Shown piece by piece: positions 5,558-12,771 of a stretch of 24,392 nucleotides of DNA (position 1 is its first letter; every line of letters begins with the position of its first letter). The stretch covers positions 1 to 24,392 of IMG/VR virus record IMGVR_UViG_3300025652_000528. The stretch is one strand, 5' to 3'. The translations under genes and the position numbers were made by a program. The notes beneath the pieces are model-generated. The model was not told the origin of the DNA and did no database searches. It saw only the letters and a program-made list of their open reading frames with translations. Origin of the DNA: a virus.

Positions 5558-5596
5558 ATTATAGTAGTTGTAGTTTAAAAAGAGGTTTTAAATATT

Positions 5597-7195
5597 ATGA
5601 GCAATATAATTGGAGACGAAGCATGTCCTAATTGCAGATCAAAAGGACACGATAGGACTGGTAATCATTTGATAATATTCTCAGATGGTGGAAAGCATTG
5701 TAACAAATGCGGGTATACAGCTAATAAACAGGATAAAATAGAAATGCAGGTTAAGACAAAGAGTACAGATATAAAAGCTATTAAAGATTTACCGATAAAA
5801 GCATTGCAAGATCGTGGTATAGATCAAACAACTTGTGAATTGTATGGAATTCGTACAGCTTTCGATGAAAGTACAGGTAAACCTGACAGCTACTACTACC
5901 CAATCACTGTGAGAGGCTCTGTAGTCGCGTATAAGCAACGAAAGCTACCTAAGACATTCAGTATCATAGGTCAACCCTTAAAAGGGCAGCAAGTGGAGTT
6001 TATAGGACAATCTGTAGCAGTAGAGGGTAAGCGTCTACTAATAACCGAGGGACAGGATGATGCCCTAGCTGCATATCAGATGTTGTCTAAGTACAAGCAA
6101 GCGGTGGTGTCAGTACCCCACGGTGCTAATATAAATTGCTTTACAGATAATAAGACGTTCCTTAGTAAGTATGAAGAAATAATATTATGTCCAGATCAGG
6201 ATGAACAAGGTCAAAAGCTAGTAAATGACATAGTAAAATTGTTCCCTGATATTAAGATCATGGATATTACCGAGAAAGATCCCAATGATATGCTTTTGAC
6301 TGGAAAAGAGAAGTCTTTTGTAAACAGTTATTTCAAAGCCAAGTCATTCAAGCCTGATGGGTTCGTAACTGTTGATGATGTCTTTGATGAAGCCACAAGG
6401 ATGCCTGAATGGGGTAGAGCGTGGTGTTGGGATAGTCTTACTAAGCTGACGTATGGTAGGCGTGATGGTGAAGGTGCGTACTTTGGTTCAGGTGTTAAGA
6501 TGGGTAAGAGTGAAGCGGTCAATCAGATCGTACACTACGATACACAGGTACTAGGTGATAAGGTGGCGGTCTTTAAGCTAGAAGAAAAGCCTAGCATGAC
6601 AGTCAGAAAGATAGCGGGAAAGATAGCGCACAAGCAATTCCATAAGCCTGACGCTGACTTCACTCAACAGGAATTGATAGATGGTGTAGAGGCTATTGGT
6701 GATAGTGTCATCCTTTATGACAGCTATGGTTCTACTAAGTGGGATGATTTAAAGTTAGCGATACGTCATGCTGTAGTAGTGGAAGGTGCAAAGACTGTTA
6801 TCATTGACCCACTAACTCGATTGACCACTGGAATGGTGGCTTCAGATGCTAATACTGAACTGGAGCGTATAGCCGATGAAATCAGTAAGTTAGCAAAGGA
6901 TATTGGATTCTTTTATATCTTCTTCTGTCACCTGAAATCACCGCAGACAGGCAAGGCACATGAGGAAGGTGGCAAGGTACGGTCAAATCAATTTACAGGT
7001 AGTAGGGCTATGATGAGGGCGTGTTACTATATGATCGGGATCGAGAGAGACAAGACAGTAGACGATCCAATAGAAAGAAATACTTCTAGCTTTGTTTTAT
7101 TAGAGGATCGAGCTTTTGGTAATGTTGGAAGTTTTGATGTATATTATAACCGTGATACAGGTGACTACTTAGAACCCGTTCAGGAGTTTAAATGA
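5597..7195 (+). CDS. T7 gp4-like DNA primase-helicase
   Basis: This bifunctional replisome enzyme makes RNA primers and unwinds DNA ahead of the polymerase. Visible in order: a zinc ribbon (C10, C13, C35, C38); a TOPRIM primase core with E151 in LLITEGQDDA and D200/D202 in ILCPDQDEQG; a RecA-type helicase with a P-loop GSGVKMGKS (297-305), catalytic KLEE (328-330), Walker B VIIDPLT (D404), then CHLKSPQTGKAHEEGG and QFTGSRAMMRA matching the T7 H3/H4 region. The length (532 aa) is close to T7 gp4 (566). AGAGG at 5581-5585 lies upstream. It heads the replication operon and overlaps the following methyltransferase by four bases. Confidence 0.95.
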   Translation: MSNIIGDEACPNCRSKGHDRTGNHLIIFSDGGKHCNKCGYTANKQDKIEMQVKTKSTDIKAIKDLPIKALQDRGIDQTTCELYGIRTAFDESTGKPDSYYYPITVRGSVVAYKQRKLPKTFSIIGQPLKGQQVEFIGQSVAVEGKRLLITEGQDDALAAYQMLSKYKQAVVSVPHGANINCFTDNKTFLSKYEEIILCPDQDEQGQKLVNDIVKLFPDIKIMDITEKDPNDMLLTGKEKSFVNSYFKAKSFKPDGFVTVDDVFDEATRMPEWGRAWCWDSLTKLTYGRRDGEGAYFGSGVKMGKSEAVNQIVHYDTQVLGDKVAVFKLEEKPSMTVRKIAGKIAHKQFHKPDADFTQQELIDGVEAIGDSVILYDSYGSTKWDDLKLAIRHAVVVEGAKTVIIDPLTRLTTGMVASDANTELERIADEISKLAKDIGFFYIFFCHLKSPQTGKAHEEGGKVRSNQFTGSRAMMRACYYMIGIERDKTVDDPIERNTSSFVLLEDRAFGNVGSFDVYYNRDTGDYLEPVQEFK

Positions 7196-7656
7196 TGAAT
7201 AACGATCTAATGTTTAGCAGTAAGAAGGATGATTGGGAGACTCCTCAATGGTTGTTTGATGAGTTAGATGCAGAGTTTGGTTTTGACTTAGATGCTGCTG
7301 CTACTGAGGTGAACAGTAAAGCAGCAAGTTTTTATGGTATTGATGGAAAAGAACCAGAACTAACAACCGCTTTACATCCTGATCAAAAATGGTACGGCAA
7401 CGTATTTTGTAACCCTCCTTATTCAAGAGGACTACAAAAGAAGTTCATTAAGAAGGCTTACGAGGAATCAACTAAAGGCAATACAGAAGTTATTGTCATG
7501 TTATTACCATCAAGAACAGACACGCTAGCCTTTCACGAATATATTTATCACAAAGCAGAGATTAGATTCATTAAAGGTAGACTAAAGTTTGAGGTAAATG
7601 GTGTACCTGCTAAAGATGCTGCACCTTTTCCATCTATGTTGGTGATATACCGATGA
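7192..7656 (+). CDS. Phage DNA N6-adenine methyltransferase, copy 1
   Basis: This is a phage Dam-type enzyme (Pfam Dam family) that would transfer a methyl group from SAM to adenine N6, probably shielding phage DNA from host restriction. The catalytic motif is CNPPYSRGLQ (NPPY at 74-77). The N-terminal WETPQWLFDELDAEFGFDLD and C-terminal GRLKFEV...APFPSMLVIY are typical of the family. At 154 aa it is complete. Two ATGs are possible: 7192 overlaps the upstream stop, while 7195 is better spaced from AGGAG at 7182-7186. A paralogue lies at 12772-13233. The recognition sequence cannot be read from the protein. Confidence 0.9.
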   Translation: MMNNDLMFSSKKDDWETPQWLFDELDAEFGFDLDAAATEVNSKAASFYGIDGKEPELTTALHPDQKWYGNVFCNPPYSRGLQKKFIKKAYEESTKGNTEVIVMLLPSRTDTLAFHEYIYHKAEIRFIKGRLKFEVNGVPAKDAAPFPSMLVIYR

Positions 7657-8132
7657 GCGTATTCTGTTGGGATACTGAGGCTAATGGGTTACTAGACACA
7701 GTAACAAAGATACATTGTCTATCCTATAAGGCTTTAGATGAAGATGTTCAGACAGTTACCGATAATTATGGTGACGTTTTCAAAGAAGGTGATACATGGG
7801 TGGCTCATAATCAATACGGTTATGACCTCCCTTTACTTATAAAGTTGGGCATCATTAAAGACTTTACAGTCAATAGTGTTACAAACAATGATGGTACAGT
7901 TATAAATGTACAGTTTATAGATAGCCTTGCACTATCGAGGGAATGGTATCCAGACCTACCAAGAAAGCATGGATTACTTGCTTGGTCTAAAGAGCTAGGT
8001 ACTTATAAGCCTACTATTGATGATTGGGATAACTTAGAATTGAAGGAATATATTGAGAGATGTGAGGAGGATGTACTGACCACAGAAAAGGTGTTCTTAT
8101 TTTTAACTGATAAACTAGGGATTAAATTATGA
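7653..8132 (+). CDS. DNA polymerase 3'-5' exonuclease domain as a separate protein
   Basis: This 159-residue DnaQ-type exonuclease corresponds to the proofreading domain of T7 DNA polymerase. Exo I is CWDTEANGLL (Asp and Glu at about 7 and 9), Exo II is AHNQYGYDLPLL, and Exo III is the aspartate in CEEDVLTTEKVF. The tyrosine expected four residues before that last aspartate in T7-type enzymes is replaced by Arg, so activity may be altered. It overlaps the polymerase gene by four bases (ATGA) and the upstream methyltransferase likewise. It presumably works in trans with the polymerase subunit; reduced or absent proofreading is an alternative. Confidence 0.88.
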   Translation: MSVFCWDTEANGLLDTVTKIHCLSYKALDEDVQTVTDNYGDVFKEGDTWVAHNQYGYDLPLLIKLGIIKDFTVNSVTNNDGTVINVQFIDSLALSREWYPDLPRKHGLLAWSKELGTYKPTIDDWDNLELKEYIERCEEDVLTTEKVFLFLTDKLGIKL

Positions 8133-9592
8133 TTAACTTACCACAAAATGTAGACCTAGCAAACAAGACATACGAGGGTATGTGTAGACAGGAAAGGTAT
8201 GGTGTAGCTTTTAACTCTATAGCTGCTACTGAACTAACTCTTTGGATTGACAAGCGTATGGAAGAGATACGACTAGAGGTAGAGCCTAATCTACCCGCTC
8301 GCCCACTCAATACAGCAGAGATTAGGGCATGGACACCACCTAAGATACAGTTTAGAAAAGATGGAAGTGTCAGTGCTATATGTGAGAAATGGTTTGATGA
8401 GATAACATTAGCAGGAGCACATGCGGGTTACTGGGGCTTTAAAGATGGGGTTGGATTCTTATTACCGCATAATGAACCTGTAAAAGATAACCTTCCTAGT
8501 GAATTAAAGCACCAACATCACATTAAGAATTGGTTATTGACTAAAGGTTGGAAACCTACCCTCTGGAATCTCAAGAAGGATAAACACAACAAACCTATGA
8601 GAGACACTAGTGGGAAAGTGATAACTACATCCCCTAAGTTCCATGAAAACGGACGTATATGTCCTAACTTAAAGAGGTTAGGTAATAATGATAACATAAT
8701 AAAACCTATTATCGAATGGCTATCACTACGCAACAGACGCTCTGTACTGTTGAATGAGGGACGTAACACTGGATGGTTAGCAAACCCTAGATTAGCTACA
8801 GATGGACGATTAAGTGCAGCCTCTAGTGGTCTAACCAATACTAAGAGACAAAAGCATACAGTGGTGGCTAATGTACCTAGAGTAAGTTCACTGTTAGGTA
8901 AGGAGATGAGAAGTCTGTTTATTTCTAGTGAAGGTAGAGTGATGGTAGGGGCTGATGCTAGTGGGTTAGAGGCTAGGGTGAAGGGACATTATACATTTAA
9001 GTTTGATGGTGGTGAGTACGCTAATAAACTGCTAGATGATAACTATGACGAACACGCTGAAAATGCTGAACTGTGGGGATGCTCCAGACAGGATGCTAAG
9101 TCCCCTGCTTATGCCTTGCAGTACAACTGTCAACCTCCTAAATTCAGTGAGACATTAGGAGTACCTCTAAAAGTAGGTAAGAGGCACTATGAAGCATACT
9201 GGAATAAGAACTGGGCTTTAGCTAAAGCTATTGAAGAGGTTGAAAAGGAGTACGATAACAACCATCAGAAGTTTATCACTACTATTGATGGTGGAAAGAT
9301 TGTGACTAGAGCAAAGCATAGTGTATTCAATGCTAAATGTCAGAGTACAGGAGCTAAGATCATGGATATGGCGGGAGTTATAGCTGATGATTTTATAATA
9401 GAACGAAGTCTTGACGCTCACAGGGTAATTTATTATCATGATGAACTACAGTACGAGACAACACCTGAACTTGGTGATGAGGTTGGACGTATCTTAGTTA
9501 AGGCTATGAACCTTGCAGGAAAAGTCTTTAAACTGAACGTACCTATTACAGGTGATTACTCAATAGGTAAATCGTGGGCAGATACACATTAG
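8129..9592 (+). CDS. Family A DNA polymerase, polymerase domain only
   Basis: This 487-residue protein matches the polymerase half of T7 gp5. Its start, with CRQERYGVAFNSIAATELTL, aligns with the T7 sequence just after the exonuclease domain. Motif A is VGADASGLEARVKGHY, motif B is RQDAKSPAYALQY with the Arg, Lys and Tyr spacing of T7 (Tyr at the Y526 position), and motif C is YYHDELQYE with the catalytic HDE. No exonuclease domain is present; it is encoded immediately upstream with an ATGA overlap, so two coupled cistrons make what is one polypeptide in T7. It would be the replicative polymerase. Confidence 0.93.
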   Translation: MINLPQNVDLANKTYEGMCRQERYGVAFNSIAATELTLWIDKRMEEIRLEVEPNLPARPLNTAEIRAWTPPKIQFRKDGSVSAICEKWFDEITLAGAHAGYWGFKDGVGFLLPHNEPVKDNLPSELKHQHHIKNWLLTKGWKPTLWNLKKDKHNKPMRDTSGKVITTSPKFHENGRICPNLKRLGNNDNIIKPIIEWLSLRNRRSVLLNEGRNTGWLANPRLATDGRLSAASSGLTNTKRQKHTVVANVPRVSSLLGKEMRSLFISSEGRVMVGADASGLEARVKGHYTFKFDGGEYANKLLDDNYDEHAENAELWGCSRQDAKSPAYALQYNCQPPKFSETLGVPLKVGKRHYEAYWNKNWALAKAIEEVEKEYDNNHQKFITTIDGGKIVTRAKHSVFNAKCQSTGAKIMDMAGVIADDFIIERSLDAHRVIYYHDELQYETTPELGDEVGRILVKAMNLAGKVFKLNVPITGDYSIGKSWADTH

Positions 9593-9604
9593 ATTAAATA
9601 AAAA

Positions 9605-9633
9605 TAGACAGCACCAAAGATACGTGGTATAAT
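9605..9633 (+). promoter_or_regulatory. Strong sigma70-like promoter of the recombination operon
   Basis: TAGACA at 9605-9610 and a perfect TATAAT at 9628-9633 are separated by 17 bp. The AGTATC palindrome begins 19 bp after the -10. Confidence 0.7.
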
Positions 9634-9649
9634 ATACTATAGTTACTAA

Positions 9650-9669
9650 TTTAGTATCATGATACTAAA
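9650..9669. promoter_or_regulatory. AGTATC-family palindrome, extended to 20 bp
   Basis: TTTAGTATCATGATACTAAA is a perfect 20-bp palindrome, the longest of the family, placed between the promoter and the GAGG ribosome binding site of the first gene of the operon. Confidence 0.8.
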
Positions 9670-9685
9670 AATATGAGGTTATAAT

Positions 9686-9799
9686 ATGAATGATTTAGAT
9701 AATGAAGAATGGTATCAAACATATCAGGATGAAATAGACGATACTTGGTGGCAGTATTTAGATGAAGAATCACAATTTAATCAACAACAAGGAGCATAA
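9686..9799 (+). CDS. Short acidic protein, 37 aa
   Basis: An ATG frame behind GAGG (9675-9678) encodes 37 residues, MNDLDNEEWYQTYQDEIDD and so on, very rich in Asp, Glu, Gln, Trp and Tyr. The stop lies three bases before the ssDNA-binding-like gene. The acidic, DNA-mimic-like composition could suit a protein that binds a DNA-binding partner, which is speculation. It is the first gene of a strongly promoted operon, which supports its being real. Confidence 0.5.
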   Translation: MNDLDNEEWYQTYQDEIDDTWWQYLDEESQFNQQQGA

Positions 9800-9802
9800 A
9801 GC

Positions 9803-10345
9803 ATGAGTTTAGATAGAAAGATAACGACTAAAACTAGTAGCGATTCAGATTATCAAAGCCTAGAGGCGGGTGAGTATGATGCTCGATTGGTGTATGTGGC
9901 TGATTTAGGTGTACATCAAGATGAGTATAAAGGTGAGGTTAAGAATCCTGCTCAGAAGATAGCGTTAGGTCTGGAAATTGTAGGTAAGACTATTACTATT
10001 GATGGCGAAGAAAAGCCTCGATACTTATGGACTAGACCTTTTAACATCTTTAGTACACTAACACCTAAAGGTAATGAGCTAAAGTTCTATTCTGTATTTG
10101 ATTCATCAGCTACAGAAGGTGATGTACCTGATTGGGATGCACAGATAGGTAAGGCTTGTTCATTAATAATGAACCAGAATGATAAAGGTTATGATGATAT
10201 AACCACTATCGTTGCTATCCCTTCTAAATATCAGGACGATATAGCACCTGCTACCTTAGAAGGTGGTGTAGGTACTAGTGATAGTGTCATTAATGCTTTA
10301 TTTGGTCTAACCAGATGGGCTTATGATAACCGTCTACAAGACTAG
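9803..10345 (+). CDS. Putative single-stranded DNA-binding protein, 180 aa
   Basis: The pattern AGEYDARLVYVADLGVHQDE, KNPAQKIALGLEIVG, RYLWTRPFNIF, LTPKGNELKFYSVF and VPDWDAQIGKACSLI is one I associate with a phage family placed among replication genes and often labelled ssDNA-binding (T7 gp2.5 role). The alternating hydrophobic strands are compatible with an OB fold. The acidic C-terminal tail of gp2.5 is not obvious here, apart from a short DNRLQD end. The position between polymerase and 5'-3' exonuclease matches the T7 order of functions. The family assignment is firmer than the function. Confidence 0.65.
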   Translation: MSLDRKITTKTSSDSDYQSLEAGEYDARLVYVADLGVHQDEYKGEVKNPAQKIALGLEIVGKTITIDGEEKPRYLWTRPFNIFSTLTPKGNELKFYSVFDSSATEGDVPDWDAQIGKACSLIMNQNDKGYDDITTIVAIPSKYQDDIAPATLEGGVGTSDSVINALFGLTRWAYDNRLQD

Positions 10346-10356
10346 GAGATATAACC

Positions 10357-11253
10357 ATGCCATTGATCAGAGCTAAGATTAAGACTAAAGGAGAGAACGG
10401 ACGTACAGCCCTGATCGATGGCGATGTACTGGTATATTCTTGTGGATTTGCAAGTGATATAAGGACATACACTTGCTCCGATGGCTCTTCTTTTCAGTAT
10501 AAGAAAGAAGCTAAAGAACATTGCTCAGAGTTTCACCTAGATGTAGAAGCTATTAAAAAGAGGGTAAAAGCTGAACCTGTAGAGAACTGTTTACACTCTG
10601 TAAAGCTAATGATAAAAGACATTAAAGAAAAGAGTGAAGCATCTAATCATAAAATTTACTTAACAGGTAAGGGGAACTTCAGGCACGATCTCCCCTCCCC
10701 ATATACATATAAGGGTAACCGTAAGGACACACCTAAACCTTTACACTATCAAGCTATCAGAGTCTATATGGTATCTACTTGGGACGCTATAATAACTGAT
10801 GGACAAGAAGCTGATGACGCTATGGGAATAGCTCAAGTCAACAGTCCAGAGGGTACGACTACTATCTGCACAACTGATAAAGATTTAGATATGATTGCGG
10901 GACATCACTACAACTGGAATAAAAAAGAAAACTATACTATTGGAGAGTTTGAGGGCATCCTTAACTTCTATCAACAGATACTCAAGGGTGATAGAACAGA
11001 TAACATCTTTGGTATCAAAGGTATTGGAGATGTAAAGGCTAGACAAATCTTATGGAAGATGGATAATGAAAAAGAATTAAGTATAGAAACTCAACTAGCA
11101 TATGCTGAGAACGGTAAGACACCTGAAGAGTGGCTAACCAATGCTCGATTGTTATGGATTAGACGAGAGGAGGGTCAAATGTGGACTCCTGAACCTGAAC
11201 ATAGAACATCTTGGCTACAGGCGTATATGGAAACATTAGATAATGAAGTTTAG
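10357..11253 (+). CDS. T7 gp6-like 5'-3' exonuclease (FEN/PIN fold)
   Basis: The enzyme would remove RNA primers and degrade host DNA for nucleotides. Motifs in order: ALIDGDVLVYSCG with metal-binding D21 and D23; FRHDLPSPYTYKGNR, the substrate-gripping Arg/Tyr/Lys region; ITDGQEADDAMG; TTDKDLDMI; then the helix-turn-helix DNA clamp GDRTDNIFGIKGIGDVKA. The length (298 aa) matches T7 gp6 (300). GGAGA at 10346-10350 is the ribosome binding site. The last 11 bases overlap the endonuclease I gene in another frame. Confidence 0.93.
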   Translation: MPLIRAKIKTKGENGRTALIDGDVLVYSCGFASDIRTYTCSDGSSFQYKKEAKEHCSEFHLDVEAIKKRVKAEPVENCLHSVKLMIKDIKEKSEASNHKIYLTGKGNFRHDLPSPYTYKGNRKDTPKPLHYQAIRVYMVSTWDAIITDGQEADDAMGIAQVNSPEGTTTICTTDKDLDMIAGHHYNWNKKENYTIGEFEGILNFYQQILKGDRTDNIFGIKGIGDVKARQILWKMDNEKELSIETQLAYAENGKTPEEWLTNARLLWIRREEGQMWTPEPEHRTSWLQAYMETLDNEV

Positions 11254-11656
11254 AGGACGTAGTAAGTTTGAAACACGTATAGCTAAAAACTTAGAAGAAC
11301 GTGGCGTTAACTTTACCTACGAAACAACATCATACAATTATCAAATTAGACCATACAACGCTAAGTGTCAGGAGTGTGGTAGTAGTAATATATATGAAAC
11401 TAGGAAGTACACACCAGACTTCTTCTTGCCTAACGGTATAATAGTAGAAGCAAAAGGTAGGTTTAAACCTAGCGATAGGAAGTTAATGAAGGCTGTTATG
11501 AGTAGTAATCCAGAGCTAGACATACGTATGTTGTTTCAGAACCCTAACGTGTGGTTAACTAAATCAAAAAAGAAGAACTATGGTACTTGGTGTGATTATG
11601 AAAACATCAAGTGGGATAAGAAACTAATACCACAAGAGTGGTTGGAGGAAGTATGA
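11243..11656 (+). CDS. T7 gp3-like endonuclease I (Holliday junction resolvase)
   Basis: This structure-specific nuclease resolves branched DNA before packaging and helps break host DNA. The T7 active-site set is present: Glu10 in SKFETRI, Asp59 in YTPDFFLPNG, and Glu69 and Lys71 in IIVEAKG. The end, WDKKLIPQEWL, matches T7 gp3 DKLIPAEWI. Between the first helix and the catalytic strand it carries an insertion with CQECG (C42, C45) that I do not recall in T7 gp3. A single CxxC cannot by itself complete a zinc site. It lacks the basic C-terminal tail of T7 gp3. The stop overlaps the next ATG. Confidence 0.93.
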   Translation: MKFRGRSKFETRIAKNLEERGVNFTYETTSYNYQIRPYNAKCQECGSSNIYETRKYTPDFFLPNGIIVEAKGRFKPSDRKLMKAVMSSNPELDIRMLFQNPNVWLTKSKKKNYGTWCDYENIKWDKKLIPQEWLEEV

Positions 11657-11898
11657 GTGAACTATTCGCATTGCTTGTAGGAATATGTAGTATAAACTAC
11701 TGTTCATTTTCTATAGAACATCGGGTTACAGGAGACTGGTTAGCTGTTAATGTTTATGACAAACGGTCAGAGGTAATAGATAAGGTTCAGTTTGATATAT
11801 CAGCATTAGAATTTGATATTATTCTTCGTGAACATTTAAAGTTAAAGCCTATTCTTCCTAGTTGTTTAGGGAAGACAATGGTGACTAGTAATGATTGA
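11653..11898 (+). CDS. Hypothetical protein, 81 aa
   Basis: The start is placed at ATG 11653, overlapping the upstream TGA, because GGAGG at 11644-11648 is an ideal ribosome binding site; an ATG at 11638 would include it. The N-terminus MSELFALLVGICSINYCSF is hydrophobic and could be a weak signal anchor, followed by a strand-rich part. No family is recognised. Its end overlaps the phosphoesterase gene by eight bases. Confidence 0.6.
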   Translation: MSELFALLVGICSINYCSFSIEHRVTGDWLAVNVYDKRSEVIDKVQFDISALEFDIILREHLKLKPILPSCLGKTMVTSND

Positions 11899-12610
11899 CA
11901 CTATGATGGTACATAGTGTTAGTTCTAGCACTAAGAATAATGCAGCTAGATTCTCACACAATAGTATACAAGGACACTTCCATAGTAACTTTGAGATTAG
12001 CTATGCAGCAGACACTAATCAGATTAGATGGGCTATGACCGTAGGATGTTTAATGAATCCAGATGGTGTAGCAGCTAGGTATGGGTCAGGTATAATATTA
12101 AAAAGACCTATACTAGGATGTGGTGTAGTAGTAAGTAGTAAGGGTAACTATTTAATTATCAGTGACTTACACATACCGTACCACCATCGTGATGCTTTTA
12201 GTTTCCTAGAATCTGTGTCTGAGTATTATGATTGTAAAGTAATACTTAATGTAGGAGATATGATTGACCACCATGCGGGTAGCTACCATGAGTCTGAGCC
12301 TGATGCTCTTAGTCCAGAGGAAGAGTACTATCAGTCTATGGAGTACTGTAATGAGTTACAAGATATATTTCCTAGCATGATTATAACCGAGGGCAATCAC
12401 GACAAGATACCACAGAGGAAGCTAAAGACTTGTGGACTACCTGCGTCTATGGTGTATGATTACAATAAACTATATAAGCTAGATGCTAAGTGGAAGTGGG
12501 TAGACAAGTATACGTTTAATTCTAATGGAGGACAGCCTGTACTAGTACCTATGGTACTTAATCAGAAAGGGAGATGGAATAAGAAAGTACATGGGAGTAA
12601 AGTAGGATGA
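11891..12610 (+). CDS. Metallophosphoesterase with permuted domain order, 239 aa
   Basis: This is a calcineurin-like phosphoesterase by motifs: ISDLHIP (D92, H94), VGDMIDHH (D123, D126), TEGNHDK (N169, H170), plus VQ-type strand IQGHFH (G28, H29, H31) and an upstream His8. In family members the GHxH strand and the following VGC...RPILGCGVV come after GNHD. Here they form residues 1-82 and the DxH/GDxxD/GNHD half follows from 85, with PVLVPMVLNQKGRWN still near the C-terminus. All metal ligands seem present, so a permuted but folded enzyme is possible; a dead remnant or misassembly is the alternative. Starts at M1, M5 or M6 are all possible because no strong ribosome binding site is visible. 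Confidence 0.8.
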   Translation: MIDTMMVHSVSSSTKNNAARFSHNSIQGHFHSNFEISYAADTNQIRWAMTVGCLMNPDGVAARYGSGIILKRPILGCGVVVSSKGNYLIISDLHIPYHHRDAFSFLESVSEYYDCKVILNVGDMIDHHAGSYHESEPDALSPEEEYYQSMEYCNELQDIFPSMIITEGNHDKIPQRKLKTCGLPASMVYDYNKLYKLDAKWKWVDKYTFNSNGGQPVLVPMVLNQKGRWNKKVHGSKVG

Positions 12611-12765
12611 CTCTCACACTAGATGAAGTTAAGAAGTGCATCTCTAGTCAGTATGATCCAGACTTAATAGTAGAGATACTAGAGATTACCACGGAAGAAC
12701 TATTGGAAAATTTCCATGATAGACTAGTGGATAATTTAAATAAATTTGAGATAGAGGGAGACTAA
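12607..12765 (+). CDS. Conserved small phage protein, 52 aa
   Basis: The ATG overlaps the phosphoesterase stop (ATGA). The product, MTLTLDEVKKCISSQYDPDL then IVEILEITTEELLENFHDRL, has a pattern (YDP..L.E.L.I..EEL...F.DR...N...F) that I recognise from many phage genomes. It is helical and acidic and its role is not known. It is commonly found among nucleotide-metabolism or replication genes. Confidence 0.7.
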   Translation: MTLTLDEVKKCISSQYDPDLIVEILEITTEELLENFHDRLVDNLNKFEIEGD

Positions 12766-12771
12766 AGTACA

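Noticed and set aside
8518-8838. Minus-strand frame inside the polymerase gene
   Set aside because: It lies opposite the conserved polymerase domain, with no independent evidence for expression.
312-9666. The palindromes as N4-type hairpin promoters for a virion RNA polymerase
   Set aside because: Copies with no centre base or a CCGG centre cannot give the uniform three-base loop, no giant virion polymerase is seen, and host-type promoters lie beside several copies. Kept only as an alternative.
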